Shown here: positions 6,970 through 14,281 of the stretch, piece by piece
Numbering within the stretch: the stretch's first letter is position 1
Layout of the letters: each line of letters starts with the position of its first letter
Source of the DNA: a virus
Strand: one strand, 5' to 3'
IMG/VR virus record: IMGVR_UViG_3300031825_000042
Location: 1-39,489 of that record
DNA length: 39,489 nucleotides
Position numbers and translations under genes: made by a program
The notes under the pieces: generated by a model
The model's input: only the letters and a program-made list of their open reading frames with translations
Database searches by the model: none
Told to the model about the DNA's origin: nothing

Positions 6970-7382
6970 GGCTGTGTCTCTCCTTCCTTCAGGGCTTCGC
7001 GGGCCTTATTAGCCAGCATCATGCTCCATACTGACACTTCGCCAGCTTTGTCATTCGCAATGGATGCAAGTGCCATCCTTAGTTTCGTAAGATCCCGATC
7101 AATCCCATGAATGATTTCACCCTGCCGGGCTATGGTCTGCTGTGCCTCTGCTAATAACCTTCCGTTTCTGACCTTCTCTTCGTTCTCCCGGAAATACTCT
7201 TCCTTGTATGCCTCTCGTTGTTGCTCTGCCTCTTCTAGAGCAGCCAGCAGCTCAATAGTCCATTCCACTTTCCGTTCGTCCATAATGTCCGCTGCGTTGT
7301 GAAATTCATCAATGCTGTATTGTTCTGGGTTGTGAAGCTTGTGGATGTATCCTTTGATCTCTTCTTTCCGTTCTGGTGTCAT
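6966..7382 (-). CDS. Coiled-coil phage protein (138 aa)
   Basis: A helical protein: a short N-terminal domain (MTPERKEEIKGYIHKLHNPE), then a long charged helix (LLAALEEAEQQREAYKEEYF) predicted to be coiled coil, and a final Ala-rich helix. ATG follows GAAGGAGAC at good spacing. Similar genes are frequent fillers of phage early operons; the function is unknown. Confidence 0.6.
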   Translation of the reverse strand: MTPERKEEIKGYIHKLHNPEQYSIDEFHNAADIMDERKVEWTIELLAALEEAEQQREAYKEEYFRENEEKVRNGRLLAEAQQTIARQGEIIHGIDRDLTKLRMALASIANDKAGEVSVWSMMLANKAREALKEGETQP

Positions 7383-7385
7383 GGT

Positions 7386-7652
7386 TTAGTCTCCTTCGGT
7401 GTTAGAGGATGTATTAAGGGCTTTACGGGCGATGAATTCAGGGTCTGGATATTCAGTATCATTATTCCAAAGGGGCTGACCATCGTATGTCTTCCAGTTA
7501 TTTTTGTCTGCCAGCACCTGTAGGGCTTTGTCCTTTTCTTCTAGGAGAGAAAGGAGGTTGCCTATGATGTGAGTTGATTCGTCATATACCATCCTTCTTT
7601 GGCATAGTTCCAAGTATTCTTTTGCCTTGTCTGTCTCTGTTAGTTTATTCAT
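7386..7652 (-). CDS. Small helical phage protein (88 aa)
   Basis: ATG 7652 (MNKLTETDKAKEYLELCQRR) overlaps the stop of the upstream gene by 8 bases and is probably translated by coupling. A longer frame from 7727 shares bases with the upstream gene and is not needed. C-terminus: WKTYDGQPLWNNDTEYPDPE. No family is recognised. Confidence 0.6.
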   Translation of the reverse strand: MNKLTETDKAKEYLELCQRRMVYDESTHIIGNLLSLLEEKDKALQVLADKNNWKTYDGQPLWNNDTEYPDPEFIARKALNTSSNTEGD

Positions 7653-7878
7653 GGGAACCCCCGATACGGCCCCCGGCTTGCGCCTGAGTGATTGCGGACG
7701 ACTCGATGGCCTGCGGCAAAACCTCAACCTTCACATCTTCAGTATTAAACGCTGTTTCTTTTCCGTTAGCATACTTAACACCCACATAGATGTTTTTTAC
7801 GTAGATACACTCACCATAAAATACTCGACCAGTTGGAGTAGTTATTTTTATATGTTTTCCTTCCATTCCCTTCACCAT
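7645..7878 (-). CDS. Small beta-rich phage protein (77 aa)
   Basis: MVKGMEGKHIKITTPTGRVF, then GECIYVKNIYVGVKYANGKE looks like a small SH3/Sm-like beta barrel. GAAGGTGAG precedes the ATG. There is a gap of about 100 bases upstream with no clear promoter. The function is unknown. Confidence 0.55.
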   Translation of the reverse strand: MVKGMEGKHIKITTPTGRVFYGECIYVKNIYVGVKYANGKETAFNTEDVKVEVLPQAIESSAITQAQAGGRIGGSHE

Positions 7879-7982
7879 CTCACCTTCTGTAAGCCCCGTA
7901 GAGCGATTAAAATATATTTGTGTATAAATTGCTTACCTTTGTGTTTGTTACTGTTGTATGAGGCTTGTATTAGGTGTGGTGG

Positions 7983-8165
7983 CTAATTATCATCGTTGAT
8001 AGGTTCGCAATGCTCCAACCCATACGTGCTATTTGCATCACACACTGCCTTTTTGCCTTTGAATAATGTTGTTCCACCTTCCCACCAACCCTTAGTTAGG
8101 ATATCTCCAACCTTCGAATCTGTTTCCCAGCCATCTGGTATGTCTTTAATGACCCTGTACTTCAT
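7983..8165 (-). CDS. Small phage protein of unknown function (60 aa)
   Basis: MKYRVIKDIPDGWETDSKVG then DILTKGWWEGGTTLFKGKKA. This matches a family of short phage proteins that open with KYRVIKDIP and is probably a small beta fold. It overlaps the 52-residue gene upstream by 4 bases. Confidence 0.6.
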   Translation of the reverse strand: MKYRVIKDIPDGWETDSKVGDILTKGWWEGGTTLFKGKKAVCDANSTYGLEHCEPINDDN

Positions 8166-8320
8166 CTCTTTTGCCTCCCTTGTCCCATATCCAAAATGTA
8201 TCGTTGCCCACCGATCAGCAGTACCGTTGGCAAGTGTACCTTCGCGTTGTACCGTTTTACTTCAGCCATGACTTCGATCCGTTGACCGATTTTTAGATCC
8301 AACTCTTTTATCTCTTTCAC
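8162..8320 (-). CDS. Small phage protein of unknown function (52 aa)
   Basis: GTG 8320 opens (M)KEIKELDLKIGQRIEVMAEV, continuing to KRYNAKVHLPTVLLIGGQRY and ending KR. The stop overlaps the next start (ATGA). It overlaps the 3' end of the gene at 8262-8561 by 59 bases in another frame, which is unusual but supported by the two couplings. It looks like a small OB or Sm-like beta barrel. Confidence 0.5.
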   Translation of the reverse strand: MKEIKELDLKIGQRIEVMAEVKRYNAKVHLPTVLLIGGQRYILDMGQGRQKR

Positions 8321-8561
8321 GTGCTTCACGCTCCTTTATGATTACTTGCATCATTTCGTCCAGGCGCTGTGCGACATATTCATCGTAGTATTCTTTACTG
8401 ACTCCCAGTGTGGCGGCTTCCCGGCGCATCATGGTGAGTAACATGTCCTGCGTTTCCAGGTTCTCTTTCAGCAGCCATTGGAAGGATTCGAACGTCTTTG
8501 GCATCTCGTAGAGGTTCTTTTGATTCTGCCGGTAGGCTGTGGTTAGTTTTGGAGTTGGCAT
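8262..8561 (-). CDS. Helical phage protein (99 aa)
   Basis: MPTPKLTTAYRQNQKNLYEM is followed by helical segments (KENLETQDMLLTMMRREAAT) and a very basic C-terminus (ERDKRVGSKNRSTDRSHG). ATG 8561 follows AAAGGAGTG. The last 19 codons overlap the next gene. No family is recognised. Confidence 0.55.
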   Translation of the reverse strand: MPTPKLTTAYRQNQKNLYEMPKTFESFQWLLKENLETQDMLLTMMRREAATLGVSKEYYDEYVAQRLDEMMQVIIKEREARERDKRVGSKNRSTDRSHG

Positions 8562-8573
8562 GTGTTCACTCCT

Positions 8574-8708
8574 TTAGGCTGCTTCGTTATGTTCCTTTTC
8601 CCATTCGTCTACAATGCTGGTGTCCATTCCAAAGGATTCTAGGCCCTTGCGCCACCATGCGGCGAAGTCTTTGTCGTATAGGTCGTAGTCGTCAATGTGT
8701 TTTTCCAT
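8574..8708 (-). CDS. Short acidic phage protein (44 aa)
   Basis: MEKHIDDYDLYDKDFAAWWR to EWEKEHNEAA. The ribosome site AAAGGTGA lies seven bases before ATG, and the frame fills the gap between its neighbours with a 17-base overlap upstream. It is too short for a domain call. Confidence 0.55.
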   Translation of the reverse strand: MEKHIDDYDLYDKDFAAWWRKGLESFGMDTSIVDEWEKEHNEAA

Positions 8709-8964
8709 CGACTTCACCTTTGAGCACCTGAATTTCAGTAGGTTCACCCATTCTTTCCGCAGCCTGCATATATCCGTTTGACATAGATTCCACTAGCATA
8801 ATCATCAAGTTGTCCCTATTTTCTTTAGGTGTCATGCAAACAAGTCCACCTACTGCACAACTAAGGACAAATAGCGTTTCTGTGAACTCCTTTCCTGTTT
8901 CGCAAACACTTAAGATTTCTTCGATTTTCTGTGTCATGAACTTCTCTTTTTGCATTTGGTTCAT
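8692..8964 (-). CDS. Small helical phage protein (90 aa)
   Basis: MNQMQKEKFMTQKIEEILSV, then a hydrophobic helix TLFVLSCAVGGLVC, which could be buried or membrane-associated, and a polar C-terminus. ATG 8964 is spaced nine bases from GAGAGG; ATG 8973 would touch it. It follows the DnaC-like gene directly. The function is unknown. Confidence 0.55.
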   Translation of the reverse strand: MNQMQKEKFMTQKIEEILSVCETGKEFTETLFVLSCAVGGLVCMTPKENRDNLMIMLVESMSNGYMQAAERMGEPTEIQVLKGEVDGKTH

Positions 8965-8977
8965 TTCATCCATCCTC

Positions 8978-9778
8978 TCAACTGATTGATTTAAGCCGAT
9001 AGTTCAGTTCAATTCCTCCGGTCAGTACCACCCGGTAGTTCTCACACATTTCATTGATCCGGCTGCCTATGCCCTCGTCTATCTCGCACAGCTGCATGAT
9101 TGAACGTTCCGAACTAATTAGCACCGGCTTTTTCTCCAAGTAACGGTAATTGATGATTGCGAAGAGTTGTTCCAGTTGGAAGTCTGTCGGCACCGCGCGG
9201 CCCTTGAACATGTCGTCGATGTACAGAACCTCTGCAGTCTGTAGACGTTTGATACGTTCATCCAGCATGTCGAAGTCATTTTTGATCTCGTTGAATCCTT
9301 CCACCCATGGGAAGTACACAACTCCGATCCCTTTCGCAAGGAGGTTATTACTAGTTGCCATGAGCAAGTGCGTCTTACCGCAGCCCGGGCGACCAAGTAG
9401 GCATATGCTGTTTGCACGCTGGTTTCTGATATCTTCAAAGTTCATCGTGTAGTTAAAGGCTGCTTCCCTTGCTTCCTTTACTTTGGCAGGCCGTCCAGTT
9501 AGGTTAAAATTGCGGAATGTCTTGCCCTGGAACTCGTCCGTGATCTTGCTGGACTTCATCAGGTTTTCAGCACGCCGGGATTTCTTGCATTCGCAGTCCC
9601 GGGCGTACTCGATCCCCTGTTCATTTCGGGTAAGTACCACCTCTTCATCCTTGCAGACGTTGCAACGATATTTCGTTTCAAGCCCCGGTTCTGTTTTGAT
9701 AGTCGAGGAAAGCATACTCGCTCTCTTTCTGATTTCCTCCAGATCGATTCCCTTCATGGCCTGTCGAATACTTTCCAC
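8978..9778 (-). CDS. DnaC/DnaI-like helicase loader ATPase
   Basis: This AAA+ ATPase loads the host replicative helicase at the phage origin. An N-terminal zinc-binding stretch (CNVC ... DCEC, residues about 40-65) is followed by Walker A GRPGCGKT (about 130-137), Walker B VLYIDD and the arginine-finger region GIGSRINEM near the C-terminus. GTG 9778 is preferred, eight bases after GGAAGG; GTG 9787 is an alternative. It starts about 100 bases inside the end of the DnaD-like initiator gene, a common pairing in Firmicutes phages (initiator then loader). No phage helicase or polymerase is present, so the phage probably recruits the host replisome. Confidence 0.9.
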   Translation of the reverse strand: MESIRQAMKGIDLEEIRKRASMLSSTIKTEPGLETKYRCNVCKDEEVVLTRNEQGIEYARDCECKKSRRAENLMKSSKITDEFQGKTFRNFNLTGRPAKVKEAREAAFNYTMNFEDIRNQRANSICLLGRPGCGKTHLLMATSNNLLAKGIGVVYFPWVEGFNEIKNDFDMLDERIKRLQTAEVLYIDDMFKGRAVPTDFQLEQLFAIINYRYLEKKPVLISSERSIMQLCEIDEGIGSRINEMCENYRVVLTGGIELNYRLKSIS

Positions 9779-10532
9779 GCTTATCACCTTCCTTTTTTTG
9801 TTTGGCTTCTTCTCGACTGTTTATGTTTTCATTGATCCACCGATCCCTAATACTTTCTAAGTATCGAAGGCTTGGTTTAGGACTAGTACATGACTCTGAA
9901 GCTTCAAGCAGCATTTCAATACAAAACTCTTCGGTTAACCCTTGATCCCTCATTTTCATGAAAAATTCACTCATTTGTCCTGTCATGCTGAATGTCCCGA
10001 ATACTTTCGTATAAATATCACCTAATGCCATTTTTTCATTTTCACCTGTAGTAGTAGATATATATAAAGGTGAAGGTGAAAAAGAAAGAGAAAAAGAAGC
10101 GGAGTTCTGCGGTGATGTTTGTTCTTCTTCGGTGATTTGCGGCGTTATGCGGTGTTCTTCGGTGTTTTCTGGTGGTCTAGGGAAATTCGATCCACTATCG
10201 TCCGTTCTTTTTGACTTGTTGATATAAGACTGGTGTTTAAACCATTTTTCATCCGGTACGAAAATACATTTCTTTCCTTCAACCTCGTATCTCGTCCATA
10301 AACCAGCTGCTGCTATTGAGTCCAAAGCCTGATCTACTTCTTTGCTTGATACATCCAAGGCCGGGCACACCAGAAGTTTGAACTGCCTTGGATCACCTGT
10401 TATACGGCCCCAATCATCCATGTGAGGAATTGACCAAGTGAACAGAAGCAAAGGGAGTAAACCTTGATCAGATAGTTCAGCTAATTTTGTATCCGTGCTT
10501 ATGTCTGTGCTGATGTAACGTTTACGGCTCAT
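9678..10532 (-). CDS. DnaD-like replication initiator containing the origin
   Basis: The 284-residue protein has an N-terminal winged-helix part (MSRKRYISTDISTDTKLAEL, PHMDDWGRITGDP, WFKHQSYINKSKRTD), a Ser/Thr/Pro/Gln linker (about 115-165) and a C-terminal DnaD-like helical domain ending YLESIRDRWINENI, then a basic tail. It should bind the origin and recruit the loader encoded next. The linker is encoded by the 10-bp iterons and the AT-rich tract described separately, the same arrangement as lambda ori inside gene O. Confidence 0.85.
   Translation of the reverse strand: MSRKRYISTDISTDTKLAELSDQGLLPLLLFTWSIPHMDDWGRITGDPRQFKLLVCPALDVSSKEVDQALDSIAAAGLWTRYEVEGKKCIFVPDEKWFKHQSYINKSKRTDDSGSNFPRPPENTEEHRITPQITEEEQTSPQNSASFSLSFSPSPLYISTTTGENEKMALGDIYTKVFGTFSMTGQMSEFFMKMRDQGLTEEFCIEMLLEASESCTSPKPSLRYLESIRDRWINENINSREEAKQKKEGDKRGKYSTGHEGNRSGGNQKESEYAFLDYQNRTGA
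10042..10176. other. Candidate origin of replication (iterons plus AT-rich tract)
   Basis: From 10101 to 10176 the plus strand is built of 10-bp units that mostly begin GGTG or GGCG (GGTGATTTGC, GGCGTTATGC, GGTGTTCTTC, GGTGTTTTCT) in exact 10-bp phase, broken once at 10121. Next to them at 10042-10100 lies a purine-rich, AT-rich stretch with an ATATATAT core, a plausible unwinding element. The position inside the initiator gene supports the call. Function is inferred. Confidence 0.6.
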
Positions 10533-10535
10533 CGT

Positions 10536-10688
10536 TTACACCGCCCACTTTTTCAGGTACTCTTGCACCGCCTTATCCAGCAACTGCTGCATCGGAATCC
10601 CACGCTCTACGCAGAATAGCTTCAACCGCTTATGCTCGTTAGGATCAAGACGGTAGGGGATGTTTTTTAACTTCTTCGTGTCTTCCAT
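10536..10688 (-). CDS. Ribbon-helix-helix-like small DNA-binding protein (50 aa)
   Basis: MEDTKKLKNIPYRLDPNEHK, RLKLFCVERGIPMQQLLDKA, then VQEYLKKW. This is the beta strand plus two helices of an Arc/CopG-type fold. GGGAGTGAG precedes the ATG. It is the first gene of the replication block and could autoregulate the promoter at 10719-10747 or help at the origin. Confidence 0.65.
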   Translation of the reverse strand: MEDTKKLKNIPYRLDPNEHKRLKLFCVERGIPMQQLLDKAVQEYLKKWAV

Positions 10689-10718
10689 ATTCTCACTCCC
10701 TCATGTTCCTTTGACGTC

Positions 10719-10747
10719 ATTGTATCATCATAGATACCATATTGCAA
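10719..10747 (-). promoter_or_regulatory. Replication-block promoter with operator palindrome
   Basis: TTGCAA-N17-TACAAT with extended -10 (TGa). The inverted repeat GTATC-N6-GATAC lies across the spacer and -10, an obvious site for repression by a divergent or first-gene product. Confidence 0.75.
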
Positions 10748-10775
10748 CTACATAAATGCAGTTTAGTGTGATTAT

Positions 10776-10805
10776 TTTACAATTTTGCATCGTGTATCGT
10801 ATAGT
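10776..10805 (+). promoter_or_regulatory. Rightward promoter for the plus-strand HTH gene
   Basis: TTTACA-N18-TATAGT; transcription would start inside the tandem 10-bp repeats at 10803-10842. Confidence 0.55.
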
Positions 10806-10842
10806 ACAAAGTAGGATAAAGTAGTACAAATTAGTTCAAATA
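10803..10842 (+). repeat. Four tandem 10-bp repeats (putative operator)
   Basis: Units AGTACAAAGT, AGGATAAAGT, AGTACAAATT, AGTTCAAATA follow one another at exactly one helical turn, covering the start region of the rightward promoter and ending just before the ribosome site of the HTH gene. They probably bind that protein (autoregulation) or the RHH protein. Confidence 0.7.
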
Positions 10843-10852
10843 GGTGAATATA

Positions 10853-11059
10853 ATGATAAATAGCAAACTACACATTCAGATGGGCACTAAGAAAATTAAG
10901 AGCATCCGGCAGTTATCAGAAGAAACTAAGTTAAGCCGGTTGTCTCTAACCAAACTGTATAATGGTGAAGCCAAGGGCATTGAGTTCAACACGCTCAATA
11001 CCCTTTGCAAATACTTCGAGTGCGATCTTTGTGATCTTCTGGAATATATCCCGGACTAA
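10853..11059 (+). CDS. XRE-family HTH regulator, antisense to the early operon
   Basis: The 68 residues from ATG 10853 (after AGGTG) make a compact Cro/C1-type helix-turn-helix: KKIKSIRQLSEETKLSRLSL then TKLYNGEAKG and LCKYFECDLCDLLEY, close to the YozG/HTH_26 type. It is the only rightward gene inside the leftward early region and stands divergent from the replication block, sharing a 164-base control region with it. It probably governs that block separately from the main CI/Cro switch. Its 3' end overlaps the converging gene at 11056 by 4 bases. Confidence 0.75.
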   Translation: MINSKLHIQMGTKKIKSIRQLSEETKLSRLSLTKLYNGEAKGIEFNTLNTLCKYFECDLCDLLEYIPD

Positions 11060-11250
11060 GCACTCTTTAACTCCTGCAGCTCAATACACAACGATGCAAT
11101 CTTATCCTTCGAAAACTGGATCATATGCTCGTTGTGCTGCTGTCCTCCGTAGTCGCCGTACCTGATCGACTCTGCTAAGGCTGAGGTATAGACAGCTACG
11201 GAGTCCTCCCATACGCCAATTTCGGCGGTGATGAGTTCTTTTCGTGTCAT
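11056..11250 (-). CDS. Small phage protein of unknown function (64 aa)
   Basis: MTRKELITAEIGVWEDSVAV, then helical, ending CIELQELKSA. GCGAGGTGAA precedes the ATG and the start overlaps the zinc-ribbon gene upstream (ATGA). It is the last gene before the converging HTH gene. Confidence 0.55.
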   Translation of the reverse strand: MTRKELITAEIGVWEDSVAVYTSALAESIRYGDYGGQQHNEHMIQFSKDKIASLCIELQELKSA

Positions 11251-11408
11251 GCCTGTTCACCTCGCTTATAAACGCGTACTTGTTCAAGTCCACACTTGTT
11301 GCATGCCATAACAACTAAGGTTGAACCATCTCTATATTCACAATAGTATTTCTTATCACAAAAGCAGTGAACATGCTTGATGTTGAATATGGCGTATACC
11401 CATTTCAT
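11247..11408 (-). CDS. Small zinc-ribbon-like protein (53 aa)
   Basis: MKWVYAIFNIKHVHCFCDKK opens it; later MACNKCGLEQV. The HxCxC and CxxC clusters could hold one zinc. It overlaps both neighbours by 4 bases. No specific function is recognised. Confidence 0.55.
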   Translation of the reverse strand: MKWVYAIFNIKHVHCFCDKKYYCEYRDGSTLVVMACNKCGLEQVRVYKRGEQA

Positions 11409-11620
11409 GCGCTCACCACCCCGAATAAATCAACTTGTCCCTCGTAGTCCTCTGCATCAACGATGTACTCACGCTCCAGCCATCCAGCCGGGGCGTTTTT
11501 GCCATATGGTGCAAATTGCTGCTCCACCGGAGCGCCCGGGATGCGGTCGGGATTCGCTGCTGCGGCTGTCTCTGTCCATACCCAGAATGTTTTTGCGGTA
11601 ACGCGTGGGCCTGTAGTCAT
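11405..11620 (-). CDS. Small phage protein of unknown function (71 aa)
   Basis: MTTGPRVTAKTFWVWTETAA ... WLEREYIVDAEDYEGQVDLF. AAAGGAGTG precedes the ATG; the start overlaps the upstream stop by 4 bases. It is acidic at the C-terminus. No family is recognised. Confidence 0.55.
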   Translation of the reverse strand: MTTGPRVTAKTFWVWTETAAAANPDRIPGAPVEQQFAPYGKNAPAGWLEREYIVDAEDYEGQVDLFGVVSA

Positions 11621-11838
11621 GCGCTCACTCCTTTCTTTTGCTTACGCCGCGCCCGGACTTCTGCGTCCAGATCCAATGCGAGGCGCTGCAACTTTTTGCC
11701 TGTATCGCATTTCTTGTGGCAATAGTGCTGGAACCGGTTGTGCTGGGTAGATAGGTATCCGGCTTTTTTCTTACGGTCACAGCTGCCGCAGACGGTAAGG
11801 AGCTTGTCCAACTCTTGTAGTGACTCTTTACGGTTCAT
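11617..11838 (-). CDS. Small zinc-finger protein (73 aa)
   Basis: MNRKESLQELDKLLTVCGSC then HYCHKKCDTGKKLQRLALDL. The CxxC ... CxxxC arrangement followed by a basic helix is that of the short zinc-finger proteins frequent in Bacillus-group phages. It probably binds nucleic acid; the specific role is unknown. Confidence 0.7.
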   Translation of the reverse strand: MNRKESLQELDKLLTVCGSCDRKKKAGYLSTQHNRFQHYCHKKCDTGKKLQRLALDLDAEVRARRKQKKGVSA

Positions 11839-12227
11839 GGGAGTAGCTCCGGGTTTTCGTAGATGTTACCGATTACTTCAATAAATTCTAGTGATGGATA
11901 CAGCATAGAAAGACCTGTGAACAATCCTGTCTCTTGCAGTTTAAATCCATCGTTTTGGAATACTACTTTTCTGATTGCTAAATTATTGGTTTCTTGAAAC
12001 TTACGATGTACGATATCCCCTTCGTATATCTCCCGACCGTTCCTATCTTTTAGTCCGGTGTATTCCCCGACTGTCTCTGGACGCACCTGGAAAGCAAACG
12101 GCAGTCCATCATCGTTAGAAATGTAATGGCCTTTTTGTAAATGGCGAATGTTCGCAGGTAATATTGCAAGGTTCCCGTAATGCCAATTTCCTTTAATGTC
12201 CATACCTCTGAACTTAATCTCTCTCAT
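11835..12227 (-). CDS. YopX family protein
   Basis: The second YopX protein (130 residues): MREIKFRGMDIKGNWHYGNL, then VGEYTGLKDRNGREIYEGDI and EVIGNIYENPELL. AAGGAGGG precedes the ATG. It is diverged from the copy at 5150-5551, so an old duplication or separate acquisition. The function of the family is unknown. Confidence 0.9.
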   Translation of the reverse strand: MREIKFRGMDIKGNWHYGNLAILPANIRHLQKGHYISNDDGLPFAFQVRPETVGEYTGLKDRNGREIYEGDIVHRKFQETNNLAIRKVVFQNDGFKLQETGLFTGLSMLYPSLEFIEVIGNIYENPELLP

Positions 12228-12557
12228 TTATGCACCCTCCTTTAGTTGTCGCTTGTAGCGAATTCCGTCCGGCGTTTCATCCAGCCAGTTATGACAAGCT
12301 ACACAAGCGTTTTTGAGGTCTTCTGCTGTTGTCTTATGTGTTAATTGCTTACGTCCTGTAATATGTGCCTGCTGAACCGCTAGAGATCCGTGGCAGCGTA
12401 TCCGCAATTCGCACATGCCGCCTGAACGTTCGCGGACCTCTTTGCGCACAGCGTCTGAGATATCGCCCATCTGCTTCTGAGTCAGTCCTCCGCGCTTGTG
12501 GTGGGAAAGGAGGCCCTGTTTCCAGGGCATCACTTCCTTTTTGGGCTTCTTTCGCAT
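12228..12557 (-). CDS. HNH-type nuclease
   Basis: The 109 residues include MCELRIRCHGSLAVQQAHIT, GRKQLTHKT and EDLKNACVACHNWLDETPDG. This is the HNH fold with a Cys-ligated zinc (C-x4-C and CxxCH) and the catalytic AHI motif. ATG 12557 lies after GGAGGTG. It sits between SSB and YopX rather than beside terS, so it is more likely a recombination/repair nuclease of the early module than a packaging nuclease. Confidence 0.85.
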   Translation of the reverse strand: MRKKPKKEVMPWKQGLLSHHKRGGLTQKQMGDISDAVRKEVRERSGGMCELRIRCHGSLAVQQAHITGRKQLTHKTTAEDLKNACVACHNWLDETPDGIRYKRQLKEGA

Positions 12558-12571
12558 GGTCACACCTCCGG

Positions 12572-12973
12572 TCAGAATGGAAGATCATCATCTGAAATGT
12601 CGATTGGTTTACCTTCACTTGAATATTCTTCAGTGTGACTCTGCTCCTGCTGCCCGTTCTGCTCTGCTTTCTCCAGGAACCGGACATTATCAGCCACGAC
12701 TTCAGTCACGTAGATTCTACGGCCCTCGTTGTTCTCATAGTTACGCGTCTGTATGCGGCCCTCAACGGCTGCTAGGCGACCTTTGCGTAAATAGTTAGCA
12801 CAGGCCTCGGCTGACTGTTTGAACGTCACTACGGGGATAAAGTCCGTCTCTTTCTCTCTACCAAAGCTACGATCAACCGCCAGTGTGAACACCGCCACTG
12901 CTGTACCAGTGGGGGAGTATCTTAGTTCAGGGTCACGAGTGAGTCGGCCTATCAAGATGATGCGGTTTAACAT
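12572..12973 (-). CDS. ssb: Single-stranded DNA-binding protein
   Basis: This 133-residue OB-fold protein opens [20 protein letters not shown] and has the core [20 protein letters not shown] and the acidic tail DISDDDLPF that recruits partner proteins. It lies directly after the Sak4-like gene, with which it probably works in single-strand annealing and replication. The length is a little short for bacterial SSB, as usual for phage versions. Confidence 0.95.
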   Translation of the reverse strand: MLNRIILIGRLTRDPELRYSPTGTAVAVFTLAVDRSFGREKETDFIPVVTFKQSAEACANYLRKGRLAAVEGRIQTRNYENNEGRRIYVTEVVADNVRFLEKAEQNGQQEQSHTEEYSSEGKPIDISDDDLPF

Positions 12974-12976
12974 GGG

Positions 12977-13903
12977 TTATGCTCCCTTCAGTTCGGCTGC
13001 TGCAGCCTGCTCTTTTTTGGCAGTTAGCTTTTCATTCAAGTTGTCAATGAACTCCGCTGCCTGCTTCTCGGTAATTCCCTTCAATGCTGATCCGTACAAT
13101 TTGTTCGTCTGTGGATCTATCAGTTCTGGCTGTAATCCGAGCTCAATCCACTTCGTGTTAATCTTGACGATAGATTCCTGAGAAATAAGCTTCTCGCCGG
13201 ATTCAAGCCACTCCATAAGCTGCTGCCCGCTCTCCACGCTTGGGATGAAGTATTGACCATCGAATAGTCCTGTACGGTCCTTAGAGACCGTTGCAACGTG
13301 GTCAGAGGTCAAATCCATAACCATTGTGAATTCGTACTCCAATCCGTCACGCTGCACCGGGGCCATCCCAACTTTACGTGGTACCTGCTTACCCTTGTCG
13401 TTTGCCTCCAGCACGTACTCTGTTTTTGAACGAATTGTAGTGAACACATGGCATTTCGCCTTAAGAATGGCCTCAACCATCTTGTTTTGCTTTGGTGTCA
13501 TTTCTGCCCACGCTGTGTAGCTGTTTTTCCCGCCCACCTTAGAGGCTTGATCCTTCTGTTCCAGCAGCCCACCTTCACCAGCCCATGCATGTGAAAGGGA
13601 ATCTATGATAATGACATCCACTCCGTATTCTTCAAATGCTTTGATAGCCTCGATGTACTTCTCAGTGGTGTAAGGTGGCTCTATGTCAATCTTCGGGAAC
13701 TCGGAAATATGCACCCCCGCCTTCATCGTCTCAGCGTATAGGTCAGCGCTGCGGTTTTCTGTGTCGATCAGGCCGATTTTGTCCCAATCGCCCACCATTC
13801 CATAGGCCATAAGTAGCGCTGAAAGTGTCTTACCTGAACCACTTGGTCCTGTCATGCCCACACGTGCCTTAGTGACTTTCCGTTGTGCTTTGCGAATTAA
13901 CAT
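12977..13903 (-). CDS. Sak4-like RecA-fold ATPase (recombination)
   Basis: The 308-residue single-domain P-loop ATPase has Walker A GMTGPSGSGKT (to residue 26), IGLIDTENRSADLY, Walker B VDVIIIDSLSHAW (about 95-107) and a C-terminal helical region. This architecture, next to ssb, is typical of phage Sak4-type recombinases, which bind single-stranded DNA and promote annealing or strand exchange with SSB. ATG 13903 follows GGAGGAAGA; the longer upstream frame overlaps the previous gene and is unnecessary. A general AAA protein of unknown role is the main alternative. Confidence 0.8.
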   Translation of the reverse strand: MLIRKAQRKVTKARVGMTGPSGSGKTLSALLMAYGMVGDWDKIGLIDTENRSADLYAETMKAGVHISEFPKIDIEPPYTTEKYIEAIKAFEEYGVDVIIIDSLSHAWAGEGGLLEQKDQASKVGGKNSYTAWAEMTPKQNKMVEAILKAKCHVFTTIRSKTEYVLEANDKGKQVPRKVGMAPVQRDGLEYEFTMVMDLTSDHVATVSKDRTGLFDGQYFIPSVESGQQLMEWLESGEKLISQESIVKINTKWIELGLQPELIDPQTNKLYGSALKGITEKQAAEFIDNLNEKLTAKKEQAAAAELKGA

Positions 13904-14120
13904 TTGCGTCTTCCTCCAATTCATATGTGATTCGTACCGGCTGCGCGTGGTAGTCCTCCGGGTTTTCAGGTGCATAGTGGCCCGTGAGAAACACGGCTGC
14001 TTCGTCCTCTGTGAGCCTCGATACCGCCATGAAATCGTCCTTGCGCTCACCTTTTACATTGATGAACCAGCCATTTTTGTGCTGTATGACATACCGGATA
14101 CGTTCGTCCCGGGTCTTCAT
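13869..14120 (-). CDS. Small phage protein of unknown function (83 aa)
   Basis: MKTRDERIRYVIQHKNGWFI, NVKGERKDDFMAVSRLTEDE, then EEDANVNSQSTTESH. It resembles short phage proteins with a YYIKN-x-G-x-W-like beta N-terminus. It overlaps the Sak4-like gene by 35 bases and starts by ATGA coupling. Confidence 0.6.
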   Translation of the reverse strand: MKTRDERIRYVIQHKNGWFINVKGERKDDFMAVSRLTEDEAAVFLTGHYAPENPEDYHAQPVRITYELEEDANVNSQSTTESH

Positions 14121-14242
14121 CTGTATTGATCCTCGTAGTGGTCAACCTCGCTCGTCAGTATGGCTACTTGCTTCAGTAAGTCCTCGTTCTCGGATTTGAG
14201 TTGTTGGATATAATCTCGTAACTGCTCCCATGATTCAGGCAT
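14117..14242 (-). CDS. Short coiled-coil peptide (41 aa)
   Basis: MPESWEQLRDYIQQLKSENE DLLKQ... is a single amphipathic helix with heptads. TAGGAGGAA precedes the ATG and the stop overlaps the next start. The function is unknown. Confidence 0.55.
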   Translation of the reverse strand: MPESWEQLRDYIQQLKSENEDLLKQVAILTSEVDHYEDQYR

Positions 14243-14281
14243 GTTCCATTCCTCCTAAAGTTTTGGTATACTATCCGTAAG

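Noticed and set aside
7660-7690. Possible fourth copy of the 31-bp element
   Set aside because: Only the CGGCCCCCGG core and a GCGC stretch match; it lies within coding sequence and lacks the GAATAA-hairpin order.
10101-10176. Short tandem repeats considered as a CRISPR array
   Set aside because: 10-bp units without spacers inside a coding gene fit origin iterons, not CRISPR. No cas genes are present.
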